This document shows, one piece after another, positions 41,344-51,747 of a stretch of 64,000 bases of DNA (within the stretch, counting starts at the first letter, position 1; each line of letters starts with the position of its first letter). The notes under the pieces were generated by a model. That model saw only the letters and a list, made by a program, of their open reading frames with translations, did not search any database and was not told where the DNA came from. The position numbers and the translations under genes were made by a program. The DNA is taken from the NCBI GenBank assembly GCA_030770425.1, contig JASJFT010000172.1:35112-99111 (forward strand), given 5' to 3'. Source of the stretch: Darksidea phi (taxonomy: Eukaryota > Ascomycota > Dothideomycetes > Pleosporales > Lentitheciaceae).

Positions 41344-42643
41344 ATGGACTTCCACAGTGCACCTCAGGCAGAGGTCTTCAAAGAACCAGACCTCCTCGAT
41401 GGATGGTGGACTTCCAACCACCTCTACTCGCTCGAACGACGAGCAATCTTCAGCAAGGCACGTTCTAACGACTCTCCCCATCGCTCCCGCTAATATTTAA
41501 AGACATGGGTTTCCATTGTTCATCTCAGCCGTTTCAAAAAGCCGGGCGATTATATTTCTCTAGACATAGCCGGCTTTCCGATCCTGATCATGTTGGGTAA
41601 AGATCGTATTGTCCGCGCCTTCCACAACGTCTGCCGTCACAGAGCTTACACGATAACGAAAAAGCCGGCCGGCTCTTCCCTTGTCCTTGGATGCCGCTAC
41701 CATGGTTGGTCCTACGATACTAAAGGCAGTCTTATAAAAGCTCCTCAGTTTGATGGCATCGAGGGCTTCGACAAAACCCAAAACGGTTTGTTCAGGATCC
41801 ACACGTGCACCGATCGCACCGGATTCATTCATATCAATCTTGATGCCAGCGATAATGTCCATGCACCCGATCTCAAAAATCTTATGCACTTCTCGGCTGA
41901 ACACGGTATCTCGTCCAATAGTAAGTGGCTCACAGGGTGGGAGATAAACGGGGCTTTCAATTGGAAGACCATAGGTACGTTACAACCCCAAATTGGATAT
42001 AATGAATGTTAACGTTTACCTTATCAGGAGCACGCGGTCGCGCCGTGGTCGGCACACCGAGCTTGTCTTCCTCCAGGACGTCAGTCATGGAAATTCTTCT
42101 CTCTGTGTTCCGTCGTCCTGGTCTTGAACCAGAGCACTGTCAAATGTGGTTCCATGCTCATGCAACCATTGTTTTTGCATTCTCCGAGTGGAACATCTGG
42201 GCAACCATTACTGGTCTGCCGGTGTCGGCTTCGCAGACCATTATCAAGTGCGACATCTATTCCAACGATGGCAAACGACTCTCTCACACTGATGAGAAAA
42301 CTCTCAAGGACTTCTTCACTTTGAAAGTCAAAGCTCTCGAGGCTCATTATGCTGCAACCAAGTTCATTCGGTTTGAAGGAGTGCCAGATCACCTTCCCCT
42401 TCTGAAAGCTCATCTTCAACTCGAGCGACAAACTGGACAAGCGATCTACCCCGGAAAACGCGATGGTGGCAATAGTGAAAGCTTTTGTAAGGCTGAAAAG
42501 CGTACGTCTTATTCCTTCACCGCAACTGAAGACAAACCCTAGCTGACTTCAAAGTGTGTAACGAGCTCGATATGTTGGCAAAGACTGGTCGAAAGACGAT
42601 GCACAGGCGTGCCGACAGCGTACAGGAAGGCTTGGACTGGTAA
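41344..42643 (+). CDS. Rieske [2Fe-2S] domain protein lacking the usual mononuclear-iron motif
   Basis: Four exons 41344-41457, 41503-41974, 42028-42501 and 42555-42643; 382 residues, all junctions in frame. Intron 1 (45 bp) starts GC rather than GT (AAG|GCACGT...CCCGCTAATATT...AAAG), a GC-AG intron; introns 2 and 3 are 53 bp each, with GTACGT donors. Motifs: WWTSNHLYSLERRAIFSK at the start; KKPGDYISLDIAGFP; Rieske ligands CRHRAY and CRYHGWSYD about 20 residues apart; KAPQFDGIEGF; NGAFNWKT. After NWKT, where oxygenases carry D/E-x2-H-x4-H, the sequence goes straight into a different C-terminal domain (CQMWFHAHATIVFAF, SASQTIIKCDIYSNDGK, EAHYAATKFIRF). The C-terminal type occurs in a fungal Rieske subfamily of unknown chemistry. 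It could be an electron-transfer partner for the neighbouring gene product. Confidence 0.88.
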
Positions 42644-43785
42644 ATGCAATAACACATGGTTTCGTTGGCAAGCTCTACAATACTTTCCTTTCACCTCTTC
42701 TGTCCACCCTTTGTTGCCTACGCCGTACGTAACCATACTCGAAATTGGTCGACATTGGCCTGGTTGATCCCAATTGCAATCCGTCACTAGCGCGGCTTGC
42801 GGTTGCATACTTCTCTGACCCGTTTTTCCACTCTTTCTGAAATTTATTTAGTGCTGTGCTCACCAATCCAAGCTTCCTACTTACTCGCTCTTCGCGCCTG
42901 CGTTCTCTGCAGTCTCGAGTCTACGTTACTACTCAAGAAAAAACGAAATATTTTATGTGATAGAGCAAATGTCCGGCCATGTTATAGTGATGATAAGAAA
43001 GCACATGTACTCGGTAGTGTTTGTTGACAGTGATCATCCGGGTGCGTTTTGCAGAAATATCGGACCCATTAGATTAACGAGGCCCGGTGCTTTCCGATCA
43101 GACACCGTTCATAATGGGCTGGTCGCAGAAGAGCGCATTTTGCAACATGCTCGCGGGACAGATGAGCTTCCATTGACGGTTGATGGAGAGCGATGAAGTA
43201 GCTCAACTTCCAACAACTGTGTTGTGGTTCCCAAGTCTTGGTGCACGGCTCCGCGTGCCGGTACCACCGCAAAATGTCATCGAATGAGTAGCAGCCATCG
43301 CGTCGTCGAACTCGCGGAATAACACCAAAAGGTAATATAAAATGGTATTTGGTCCCGAATACCTTGAAACGTAAGAAGGTCGTTGGCTGCAGTCATTGCC
43401 TGAGGCTCACATCACGGCATGACTGCGAAGGCAACGGCCCGAGCCTCATAAAAGAGGGCGTGGCGCGTGTCAACCGCAAAATGTCATTTCAACCTAGTGT
43501 AATGCATTGAGACTTTTGCATGTAGGATGTCAGACGCGCATACGTGATAAAGCCGCTTATTATGGTATGAATGGAGCGAGGGTTTGTAGTTTAACATGGG
43601 AGATGCCTAAGGCATTCATACTGAGGATATGATGCCGCGCATCCCGCGCATATCTTCTCTCTCACCACTCGAGCCCCATCGTGAATAGTAGCAGCACGTC
43701 GTTTTTATGCTCCGTCCTATTCATAGCTGGAATAGTTCCCTGATTGTGACTATTTAAATTTTATGGTACACACCCCTTCGAACGA
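42644..43785. other. Intergenic, holds repeat copy B
   Basis: No supported gene. Contains the repeat at 43278-43430 and its 15-bp flanking direct repeats. Confidence 0.6.
43266..43487 (+). repeat. Dispersed direct repeat, copy B, flanked by 15-bp direct repeats
   Basis: The copy of repeat A spans about 43278-43430. The 15-mer ACCGCAAAATGTCAT occurs at 43266-43280 and again at 43473-43487, bracketing the copy like a target-site duplication or the ends of a short unit. Confidence 0.75.
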
Positions 43786-44506
43786 ATGCCTTATACACCG
43801 CCCACCCAGCCGTCGCCGGCAACCTCCAAGCCGACCGGCCCAACTCTCGGTCGCAACCGTTCTTCCAGCGAGCACAGGCCGCTTCCGCGCTCCGCACCCT
43901 ACCTCAACAGGCACCGCTCGACCTTCGCGAACAACAACGCCGCAAATAGTCAGCTGGACGGCAGCGGAACCCCGGCCACCGAAGCCCATCACAGGCATGG
44001 ACTATCTGCACCTGGCATCTCGACGGCTGATTACTCGGACGACCAAAAACCGGGGCGGAACATCGAGACAACTGAACTCCAGGAGGCACTCCAGCACATC
44101 AACGCGAAAAGGGAACATTCGCCTAACAGCGATGGCGCCGCAGACACGCCCGCAAACCCCGTGGATTCCTTTTTTTTTTAGTTCGCACGAAGACAGCGAT
44201 TCCGAGGACGAGTGGTGGAAACCAAGATCGCCGCTACTCCGGAAAAAGTCTGGTGAGCTGGTGAAGCCTGCACTTCGACACTCATCCCATCGAAAGCCAT
44301 CTAGTGCGTCAGAAACTCCAATACCCGGCCAGGCCATCCATTTCAGCGAGGATATCGAACAGATAAGGCATTTCCTCCAAATCGATCGTGCTATCGCTGT
44401 CAGTGTCGGGACGTCCCCTGTCGAATCGGATGACAGCGAGAGTGATTATGCTTTCTATATCGACCACAGCAACCGCACACTATGCCAAATGCATATGCGG
44501 ACTTAA
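43786..44506 (+). pseudogene. Truncated Gac1-type PP1 glycogen-targeting subunit fragment, frameshifted
   Basis: The N-terminus MPYTPPTQPSPATSK followed by LPRSAPYLNRHR is that of fungal CBM21-containing protein phosphatase 1 regulatory subunits, which direct PP1 to glycogen. The frame breaks at a run of ten T (44170-44179); with nine T it would continue into SSHEDSDSEDEWW, KKSGELVKPALR and IHFSEDIEQIRHFLQIDR...AVSVGTSPVES, the conserved block before the CBM21 domain. The second frame then ends at 44506 (MHMRT stop) with no CBM21 domain downstream, so the piece is truncated. A run of T followed by AG also resembles a splice acceptor, but no suitable donor was found. It overlaps the start of the next gene by 25 bases. 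Confidence 0.65.
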
Positions 44507-46630
44507 AAGCTGGCCACTTTAACGAACACATTAAGCAGCCGAGACACGCATTCGCTGTCGACAATGAAAAGGAGTATACTGGGGATGCGCAGGCAAAGGT
44601 TGACGAGTATAATCAGGTTTATGATACTCCTTACGGAACTTTGGCGCACCTTGATCAGGTATATTCTAAAGAGCCGCTGCTTATTAGCAGGAATGAAATT
44701 CACGGTGGTACTACCGTCGGTGGAAGTTTTGATGAAGATTTCGACGAAGATCTTGAGAGGTGCACTACATCCGGTGCATCAGGTTCTGAAGAACGCTGGG
44801 ATCCGGAAGTTGTAAACACTTCCAGGTGGGATGCAGTTTCCGCAGACGATGATATTGCCTCGTTTACTTCTTCTGCCGCTCCTTCCACCTTCTCCGCGGC
44901 AACTGATCCCTCTGTAATTCCCACAGACACACAGTATTCGGAGGCAGAAATAGCCTCGGCCACTCAGCAGTTCGTGGATATTCTCTGTAAGGACAAGTTC
45001 TTGAACCCGCTATTCATGGGGGCTGTTCAGAGTGAAACTATTGGTGCGGAACGTTTCTGTTGTAACTTCCGCAGACTTCTCAGGACTTATTCTAAGGAGC
45101 TTAAAGAGGAAGCTGAAGAGGGTCAGCAATATTTGGCCGCGCGGTTTGTGCAATGGAAAGCAAAGGTGGTCGCGAGTTGATCCTGGAACGGTATACAGTA
45201 CCATCGGTCAATAGGCGTTCTCAGATCACATCAGCCGTTGAGGACAGTGCGGATGAAGAACAGCCAGGGAACTTCCAGGAAGGCAACCTCAAACACCTTA
45301 TATCAGTCACTGACTTCTTAACAAATGGCGCTGCTTTTGGAAAACTGAAGACGAATTTCGAAAAGTTCGTTAGTCCTCCGCAAAGTCGGCAGCGAATAGT
45401 CCAGCCTCAAGAGGAGAGTGATCCTACACCATCTGCTGCGGCGTGCCACAGTAAAGGCAAGGATCTGTCAATTATGGGGCTTATTGCTATGCTCAAGTTT
45501 GTAGAACGGCCTCTTGAACCCGGGAAACGGCGTGTTCGGTGGAAATGTGTAAGCGAATAAACGTCGCTATCGTTTGTACGGATAATGACATTCTCACTAG
45601 TGCTGCGGTAAACAACTCTACGACGACTACACCGAACTGGAAGCGGGAGCACTGGAAGATCTCCGCAAGCGCCTAGAACATCTTAATGCGCCTAGCAAGA
45701 CTCCTGGAAATCGCCCAGGCCACAACAGTGCTGTTTCGAAAGGAGGGAATCGTTTTTCTGCTCTAATGAATAGTGCACTCAGTCTCTTCTACCCCGGGCG
45801 TAAAAAATCATCGACTTACCCTCAACTCCCCCTGCACAACGAGCCTGCAGTGGAGAGTAGTTCTGGAGATAATGGATCCAGACCACAACCCAATCCTCTA
45901 CACCTCCTTATTTGCATGAAAGACGGCAGGTTTGGTACAAGCCTTTACCAAGAGGAAATCTGTGGATTGAAGAATGATAGAGAACTCTTCTCTTTTTTAC
46001 GGGATGATTATATGCGTCATCGCGGCAAGCTCTATTCCCTCACATCTCTTCAAGCCCCAGAGAGCGTTAAGTTAGTCAAGGTACCATGCCTTACAACCCT
46101 TTTCTTCGCCAGGGTATATGTTCCCGCTAACAGCATCCAAGTTCAATTTAGTTTCTGGCAAGTTCGTCGACATCCGCAAGCACGAGCTTGATTGCGTACA
46201 GAGGTGCATCTGCCTCCCGCCTCCTAGAAATGTCGAACCAGAACCCAACGCTGAATATCGATGCACGCCTATCCCACCCAGCTTGTGTCCTCCAAGTGGT
46301 TCCGAGCTGCTGATGCACCTATTCTCCCACCCCGAGTGCCTCGAGGATGAAGAGCAGGCCTGGATACTCGCACAGTTTCCAAAAAAGCTACGCGGAGAGC
46401 TGGTCAGAAAGCCCGATGGACCCGTGGCTGAGTGGGGGATTCATTTTGAAGAGGGCTGGAATTGGGATCGAATAAGGAGGATTTTGTTTGTCTATATAGC
46501 TGGGAGCCTAGTGTTTGGCGTGTCGTGGACGGTGCGAAGAAACGATATGCAAGGAGCTTTTGCCGTCGCCGGGTACTGGGTCTCGACCACGACGGTATTT
46601 TTAGGCTACGTCGCGATGCGGCAGCTGTGA
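44482..46630 (+). CDS. Fungal hypothetical protein with Cys-Gly-Lys motif and two C-terminal membrane helices
   Basis: Four exons 44482-45165, 45225-45548, 45601-46080 and 46142-46630, introns 59, 52 and 61 bp, all in frame; 658 residues. Family features: an N-terminal disordered acidic part; a helical region near 155-225 (CKDKFLNPLF, FCCNFRRLLRTYSKEL); the conserved core W-K-C-C-C-G-K-Q-L-Y-D-D-Y at about 334-346, rebuilt by splicing; LLICMKDGRFGTSLYQEEI; SGKFVDIRKHELDC; PNAEYRCTPIPPSLCPPSG; and two membrane helices at about 611-628 and 634-655. Members occur as expanded, fast-evolving families in Pezizomycotina; no function is known to me. The start ATG overlaps the upstream fragment, so the true 5' end could differ. 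The gene looks intact although its surroundings are decayed. Confidence 0.75.
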
Positions 46631-48661
46631 AATGTAATAGCGGGCATACCGAGATTGCAAATGCAGATCTCCAAAGTATCGCAGCCGACTCGCTCTAGCC
46701 ACACTCCTGTGAAGAACATTTTTCTGGTGCAGATGAAGAGCAAACTTTGGCTAGAATGTCGCCACTGCATAGCAAATAGATACTGGTGGTGCGGTGAGCA
46801 CTGCAGGGAAGATTGGGTCGATCCAAGAAGAGTAGGGTTGAACCCAGACCGTTAGGCAGTAACGGGAACTAAAACTACTATATATTACTTTTACTATCTT
46901 GTTAGAGTGTTGAGTCTGAGACTTGCCCTCAGCTTTGCGCTCGGTGGACATGGGGTGGTATAATTATAATTTAGCGAGGCGACGCGGTCACCCGTGGAAA
47001 GCGCCATATATAGATCTTGGGTACATAGTTAAACTGTTAGGTCGGATGCTTCTTCATATTACGACTATTCGTGAGGTTTTCTTGAGGGTAGGAGAGCATG
47101 GAGTGGTACGATCTTGGCTTTGGAGAGGCAACCGGGCGGCTTTTGAAATCAGGAAAACGCCACCAAGTATTTCAAAGAATTTTGCTATTTCTTAACTACT
47201 TCGATCCTCCGCAGCTCGTTATAGGCCAAGTGAAATCCCCGGTCAATGCCTTGACGCTCTCTATTAATACAAGAGTAGCTCTTCGATCATAGGCTATCCG
47301 CTTGTCTTATAAGCGCCCGTACGGACTTCTAATAATGCATTTTTTGGTGTCTCGACCGAGATCCACAGACAAACATCACACAGTTTGAGTACATGAGTAC
47401 GCACTGTCGCCTTTCACCCTTTTCATGCATTGAGTGATATTTCGGTGCTGGTTTTCCGGTATTTACAGGCTATCATTAGAGTACACCACCCCTTCTATAG
47501 CACAGCTGGGGAATGCCGCTTTTCTCCAGGGGAAAAAAAAAAAAAATAAGAAAAATTAAAAATTAAGTAAAATAATTACGTTTCTTGTGGTTCGGTTTCA
47601 TGTTTTGCAGCAATGAATATTGGTTTTCGGAGACAAGAGCCGACAGTACCTTCCCTTTTGGTATACACCAGAGTCGGTCCGTGCCTGTGCCTAGTTTATC
47701 CCCCTGCATGGTGCATGCATGCAGCTTCACCAGCTTCACGAAGGGCGGCATGCTATTGTAGGTATATTCTTATAATAATAGCTGCCGAGGTACCGAAGTG
47801 CTCAGGATTCTAGGAAGGAGGTGGGAAGCTGAAAGCAGACCATAGTGGTGTCAGGCTGCCGGGACAATATCGCATACTCTCGTGCACTCTCGCACCACAA
47901 CCGTTCTACGCTCTTCTCAAAATACTCTTGATGTGCTGATCTTTCATTAAAGCTGACCGGATCATATTTAAAATTCGTGCTGCAAGGGCTAAGGGGGCAG
48001 AATTGAAGGAATTTGCAAATCACAGGCGCTAAATAGACTTTTCTAGTTAGCTGGACTTAAACCAAGAGGCCCCCCTTGTGGAAGGGTGTATTTGGCCCCA
48101 TTCCGAGGAAGTAACGATCTAAAAGCGCCCTTGGGCGGGAATGCGGAAGACAGACGGTTGACGTATCAACGTTGTTTAAACTGACTATGGCTGGCATCAA
48201 TATGAATTCAATTGTGGAACCCAGATGCTAAATATCTCCCGCTCGATTGCAAGAGCATTTGGGATTCAAAATCTCACGAGTGCTTGGCCCCCAAATATGT
48301 TGTGCAAAGTTCGGGCCGCACTACCTGCTGCGCCGCAACCATGCATAAACGCAAGGGGCCATTGCAATATTTATTTCCGCAGGTTGTTAAGCGGCCCAAT
48401 GCTATCGCCAGGAGGTCGGCGACAATGGCGAAGAAGCCGTCTCCTTGAATAATTTGTCAACCGAGCTAGTACATTCCGTATTATTTGCAGCATAAATTTT
48501 GGAATCTCAAACGTTATTAGTAGCTCCTCAGGCGCCGATTCCTTCAGTAGAGCACCAATTTTTTTTACTTGAATCATTTATTTTCCAGTCTTTTGTGGTT
48601 TCAGGCCTTACATCGACCCGACGAACACACTGTATCCATCCTTCAGCGCCAATTTCACTCA
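46631..48661. other. Intergenic, no gene seen
   Basis: 2 kb with only short frames. Holds an A-rich tract at 47531-47546. No element motif recognised. Confidence 0.5.
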
Positions 48662-50560
48662 ATGTTCGATATACTTCCAATGCCAGATTTATCCAAATTG
48701 GAACGGATTGCTGATCTGTTCAAACTCAGAGATCACTTATTGAGCAACGATGAAAAGACGCGTTTCGTATGTCTTTATTACTATCATGAAACCCAGAAAT
48801 ACTGCACGAAGGATTGCGAGGGTTTTATCTACGACCATAGTGACATTTTCGGTCAAGCTGGCGAGCACCTTGTGCGAGAGGTGGATACTGTTAAAAAAGA
48901 ACACTTCATCGCCGTCCTACGAACGTTTTTCTGCGGAGACCACGATCCTATAAGGGAAGGGAAAAGATACGAGGCATACAAAGTCCACTTCGAGAAGCTC
49001 TGGGAAGGCGCGTCGAGAAAGGTGCAGAGCGAAGTCTGGGACGCCCTTCGTAAGAGTGGTCGCGGCATCTATCCACCCTCGACACCTGGATGCCGGTCGG
49101 CGCCTAAACAGGCCAATAGTGCCCCGACCAAAGTACCCGAGAAAACTTCCATGGCTGCTCAAGGCAACGTACCATCTCTCCTGAACGTAGATTCGGACAC
49201 TCCGAGTCGTCCCAGGACTTCACAAGCGAGCTTGGGCAGCATCGCCGAACCCTCTGAAGATGACCTTCCTGTGGCACCACCTACACCTACCCCGGGGCCG
49301 GGCTGTATCCCTATAAGTGGAGACATCTGTACCGGCACGCCCCCGCCGTCGTTGCTGCCGGTTCGTTCGAAATCGAAATTCTCCCTATTCGGCCAGTCAA
49401 ATCAGATGGCCGAGGATTCTAAATACGAGACCATATGGGACGCACTAAAACGGGGAACTGGCACAAAAGTATCCTTCGCCGCCGATTCAGAGGTCACGGA
49501 GAATGGCAAACAAAGTCCAGTTTCAACCCCACAAACTGAACGATGGTTCAAAGGATTGCCAAAGCCAGCCTTGAAAACCGAATCTGAGCCTCAAGCAACG
49601 TGGTCGCCGTGTCCGATTCCGGAGAAGCTGCCGGTGGCACCAGAGCATGGAAGAAAAAATACTCTGTTTGGATCCCCTACCCCATTCCACAAGGATTTGT
49701 CTAAATCTTTGAGAAGTTCGCCTATCCCCGAGAGCCTAACTATGGAGACGGATCCACCGCTTTCCGAGAATACCTCATTCCGTGATGAGACGCCAGGCGA
49801 AAAACACAGCAAAGCTGCCATATCACCTGCACAGAAAAGAACTCCAAAACCATGTGCCTACGAACGCGAGCTGCCCGGAATGATTGCATCGATGATCCGT
49901 GACATCCTAAGAAGGGACATAGAAGAGCGAACAGGCGCCGTATACGTCCTTCAAGCGCCCGAGTTCTTCTCCAACTTCTCACCATCCCGCTATAGGAACG
50001 AGAAATGGGTTAAGATCGGCATATCATCGGACGTCAAAAGTCGACTCAAAAATTTAGAGGCGAATTGCGGTATCACTAACCTCAAAGCTGTCCACGTATC
50101 GCACAGTGGTACCATGCGCATGAACATGCTCTGGAAGATCGAGGCGCTGTGCCATGCAGAATTGAACAATTTCCGGAGGAGGATGGACTGTGAGAACAAT
50201 GAAAATTCGAAATGTAACGAAGTACACGAGGAGTGGTTTGCTGTGGAACCGGCGGTTGCTATAAGAACGGTAAAGAGATGGACAAGGTTTCTGCACCAAA
50301 ACCCGTATTCACGTCACGGGGGATTGAACGAATTCTGGAGGGGAAGGTTGGAAAAAGGGAAGTATTGTGAATTTGATGTGAACGAGGGGGACGTAGATGA
50401 GGAATTGGTGCATAGAGGGTTTGATGCATGGTTTGAGGAGAGTATTCGGGAAAAGAAGGAGAGTATCCGGGAAAAGAGGGAGAGTATTCGGGAAAAGAGG
50501 GAGAGTATTCGGGAAAAGAGGGGAAAAGAGGTCCGAGTGTTTGGAGGGCCGTTCAGATAG
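48662..50560 (+). CDS. T5orf172 (DUF1766, GIY-YIG-like) domain protein
   Basis: 632 residues from the first in-frame ATG at 48662; the frame is open further upstream from about 48569 and two acceptor-like sites (TTTCCAG, TTTCAG) lie at 48580-48605, so an extra 5' exon is possible. Residues 1-130 form a helical, charged N-terminal domain (LERIADLFKLRDHLL, YKVHFEKLWEG). About 140-400 is disordered, Pro/Ser-rich. The T5orf172 domain is at about 425-540: GAVYVLQAPEFF, EKWVKIGISSDVKSRLKNLE, LWKIEALCHAELNNFR, HEEWFAVE. In this superfamily the G-x-Y...K-I-G-x-[ST]...R core relates to GIY-YIG nucleases; nuclease activity here is unproven. The C-terminus has four tandem heptads (ESIREK[KR]). Nearby NACHT gene is on the opposite strand. 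Confidence 0.85.
   Translation: MFDILPMPDLSKLERIADLFKLRDHLLSNDEKTRFVCLYYYHETQKYCTKDCEGFIYDHSDIFGQAGEHLVREVDTVKKEHFIAVLRTFFCGDHDPIREGKRYEAYKVHFEKLWEGASRKVQSEVWDALRKSGRGIYPPSTPGCRSAPKQANSAPTKVPEKTSMAAQGNVPSLLNVDSDTPSRPRTSQASLGSIAEPSEDDLPVAPPTPTPGPGCIPISGDICTGTPPPSLLPVRSKSKFSLFGQSNQMAEDSKYETIWDALKRGTGTKVSFAADSEVTENGKQSPVSTPQTERWFKGLPKPALKTESEPQATWSPCPIPEKLPVAPEHGRKNTLFGSPTPFHKDLSKSLRSSPIPESLTMETDPPLSENTSFRDETPGEKHSKAAISPAQKRTPKPCAYERELPGMIASMIRDILRRDIEERTGAVYVLQAPEFFSNFSPSRYRNEKWVKIGISSDVKSRLKNLEANCGITNLKAVHVSHSGTMRMNMLWKIEALCHAELNNFRRRMDCENNENSKCNEVHEEWFAVEPAVAIRTVKRWTRFLHQNPYSRHGGLNEFWRGRLEKGKYCEFDVNEGDVDEELVHRGFDAWFEESIREKKESIREKRESIREKRESIREKRGKEVRVFGGPFR
50438..50521 (+). repeat. Four 21-bp tandem repeats in coding sequence
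   Basis: Four copies of a 21-bp unit encoding E-S-I-R-E-K-K/R near the C-terminus of the T5orf172 protein. The copies differ at one or two bases, indicating recent expansion. They form a charged helix. Confidence 0.9.
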
Positions 50561-50709
50561 GTAGCGTGTTTTGCGTACGAGCACAGTGTATTATACTTTT
50601 GTACTTATATGAAACCCAACCTAGCTTTGTCACAGATTCTTCAAATCAAATCCTACCAAATGCGGCACGGGAAATAAAATCTCGCCCTCGTAGAAGTCCG
50701 TATGAGTGA

Positions 50710-51057
50710 GAGACTGCTCACGTCAATGTCACCTCCGAAAACGACTTCCTCGCAGCGAACTTTGAAGCTTTTTAGAGACATATATGCGACCGGAAGCTCA
50801 AAGAGACGGTGTCAATTCCCCATGAGATTGATGACTACATTGATAAGCGAGTTTGAAGAACGAGAAAAGAAGTCGAAAAGCGCAGCGCCATCTTTGCAAG
50901 CCCTGAACACGACTACCAGAGGGATTTCTTGCTGGATATTAGCTGCGCGAACCTCTTCAATCAAGTTTTGAGGCATTTGGAGCGCTTGACCATAATCAAT
51001 ATAGGGAGCTGGTCACAACAGTACTGTATTGTTCATATGCTCACAAATCGCCCATGA
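50710..51057 (+). pseudogene. Stop-interrupted gene fragment, family unknown
   Basis: One frame reads protein-like sequence (HVNVTSENDFLAANFEAF; RKLKETVSIPHEIDDYIDKRV; SAIFASPEHDYQRDFLLDIS; NQVLRHLERLTIINIGSW) with a TAG and a TGA between the pieces and no shift in frame. Both stops can arise from CAG/CGA/TGG codons by C-to-T or G-to-A change. No domain recognised. Confidence 0.5.
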
Positions 51058-51747
51058 CCTGCGCGTAGATCGAAAATGCTTGACGCGACGGGAGCTGTCT
51101 GACACTGTGTATACAGGCTCCTGAGGCATGACTATACAGAGTTATGCAGTAGTTTTACCATCACATCATTCTATATGTTGGCTAGCCGATGTCCTAAGGC
51201 ATAACGTCTGCGCAGTCTCCTGCACTGAAAGATATATTAAGAGCTATATAGCTCTTCTAAATGCTACGTACGCTGAAAGCCTCAATTAATGAAACTACTC
51301 AAAGGTTATTTGATTTAATCGATATTTTAATCAGAAGTAGAGCTCGCTATCTAGTGTCTACTAGTATAGTGTACAGAGATTTTTGACAAATGCCTGTATA
51401 ACGAATCGGTATCTAGTGTTTACTTCCGGTATGCATATGCCACCAGCTGCTTTTACTATGTCTAAAAATCCGCGCTAATATGCGATGACCTGACATGCCT
51501 GAATGAACACCAGTTATAATATTCCAAATCGGTGGTCCAACATTGCGATTTGACTCAATACAGTCTTACGCTATGCACTGGTAGAACTATCAAGGAAATT
51601 AGAATAGGGATGCTCTTCATTTTTTCGGATGTAAATTGATGGGGCTATAATGGTGTCGGTAAGAAAAAGACAAAGAAGACCACATTAAGCGTTGATGTAT
51701 ACAGTAAAACATAGAGGCCAAGTTCCTGACATGAAATATGCTTGTTC
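51058..51747. other. Intergenic, AT-rich
   Basis: 690 bases. 51225-51420 shows patchy resemblance to repeats C1/C2 (GCTATATAGCTCTT, TAGTGTACAGAGATTTTT) and may be a third, degraded copy. Confidence 0.4.

Noticed and set aside
44165..44182. T-run followed by AG as a splice acceptor
   Set aside because: No donor in suitable position and phase upstream; a one-T slip explains the frame change more simply.
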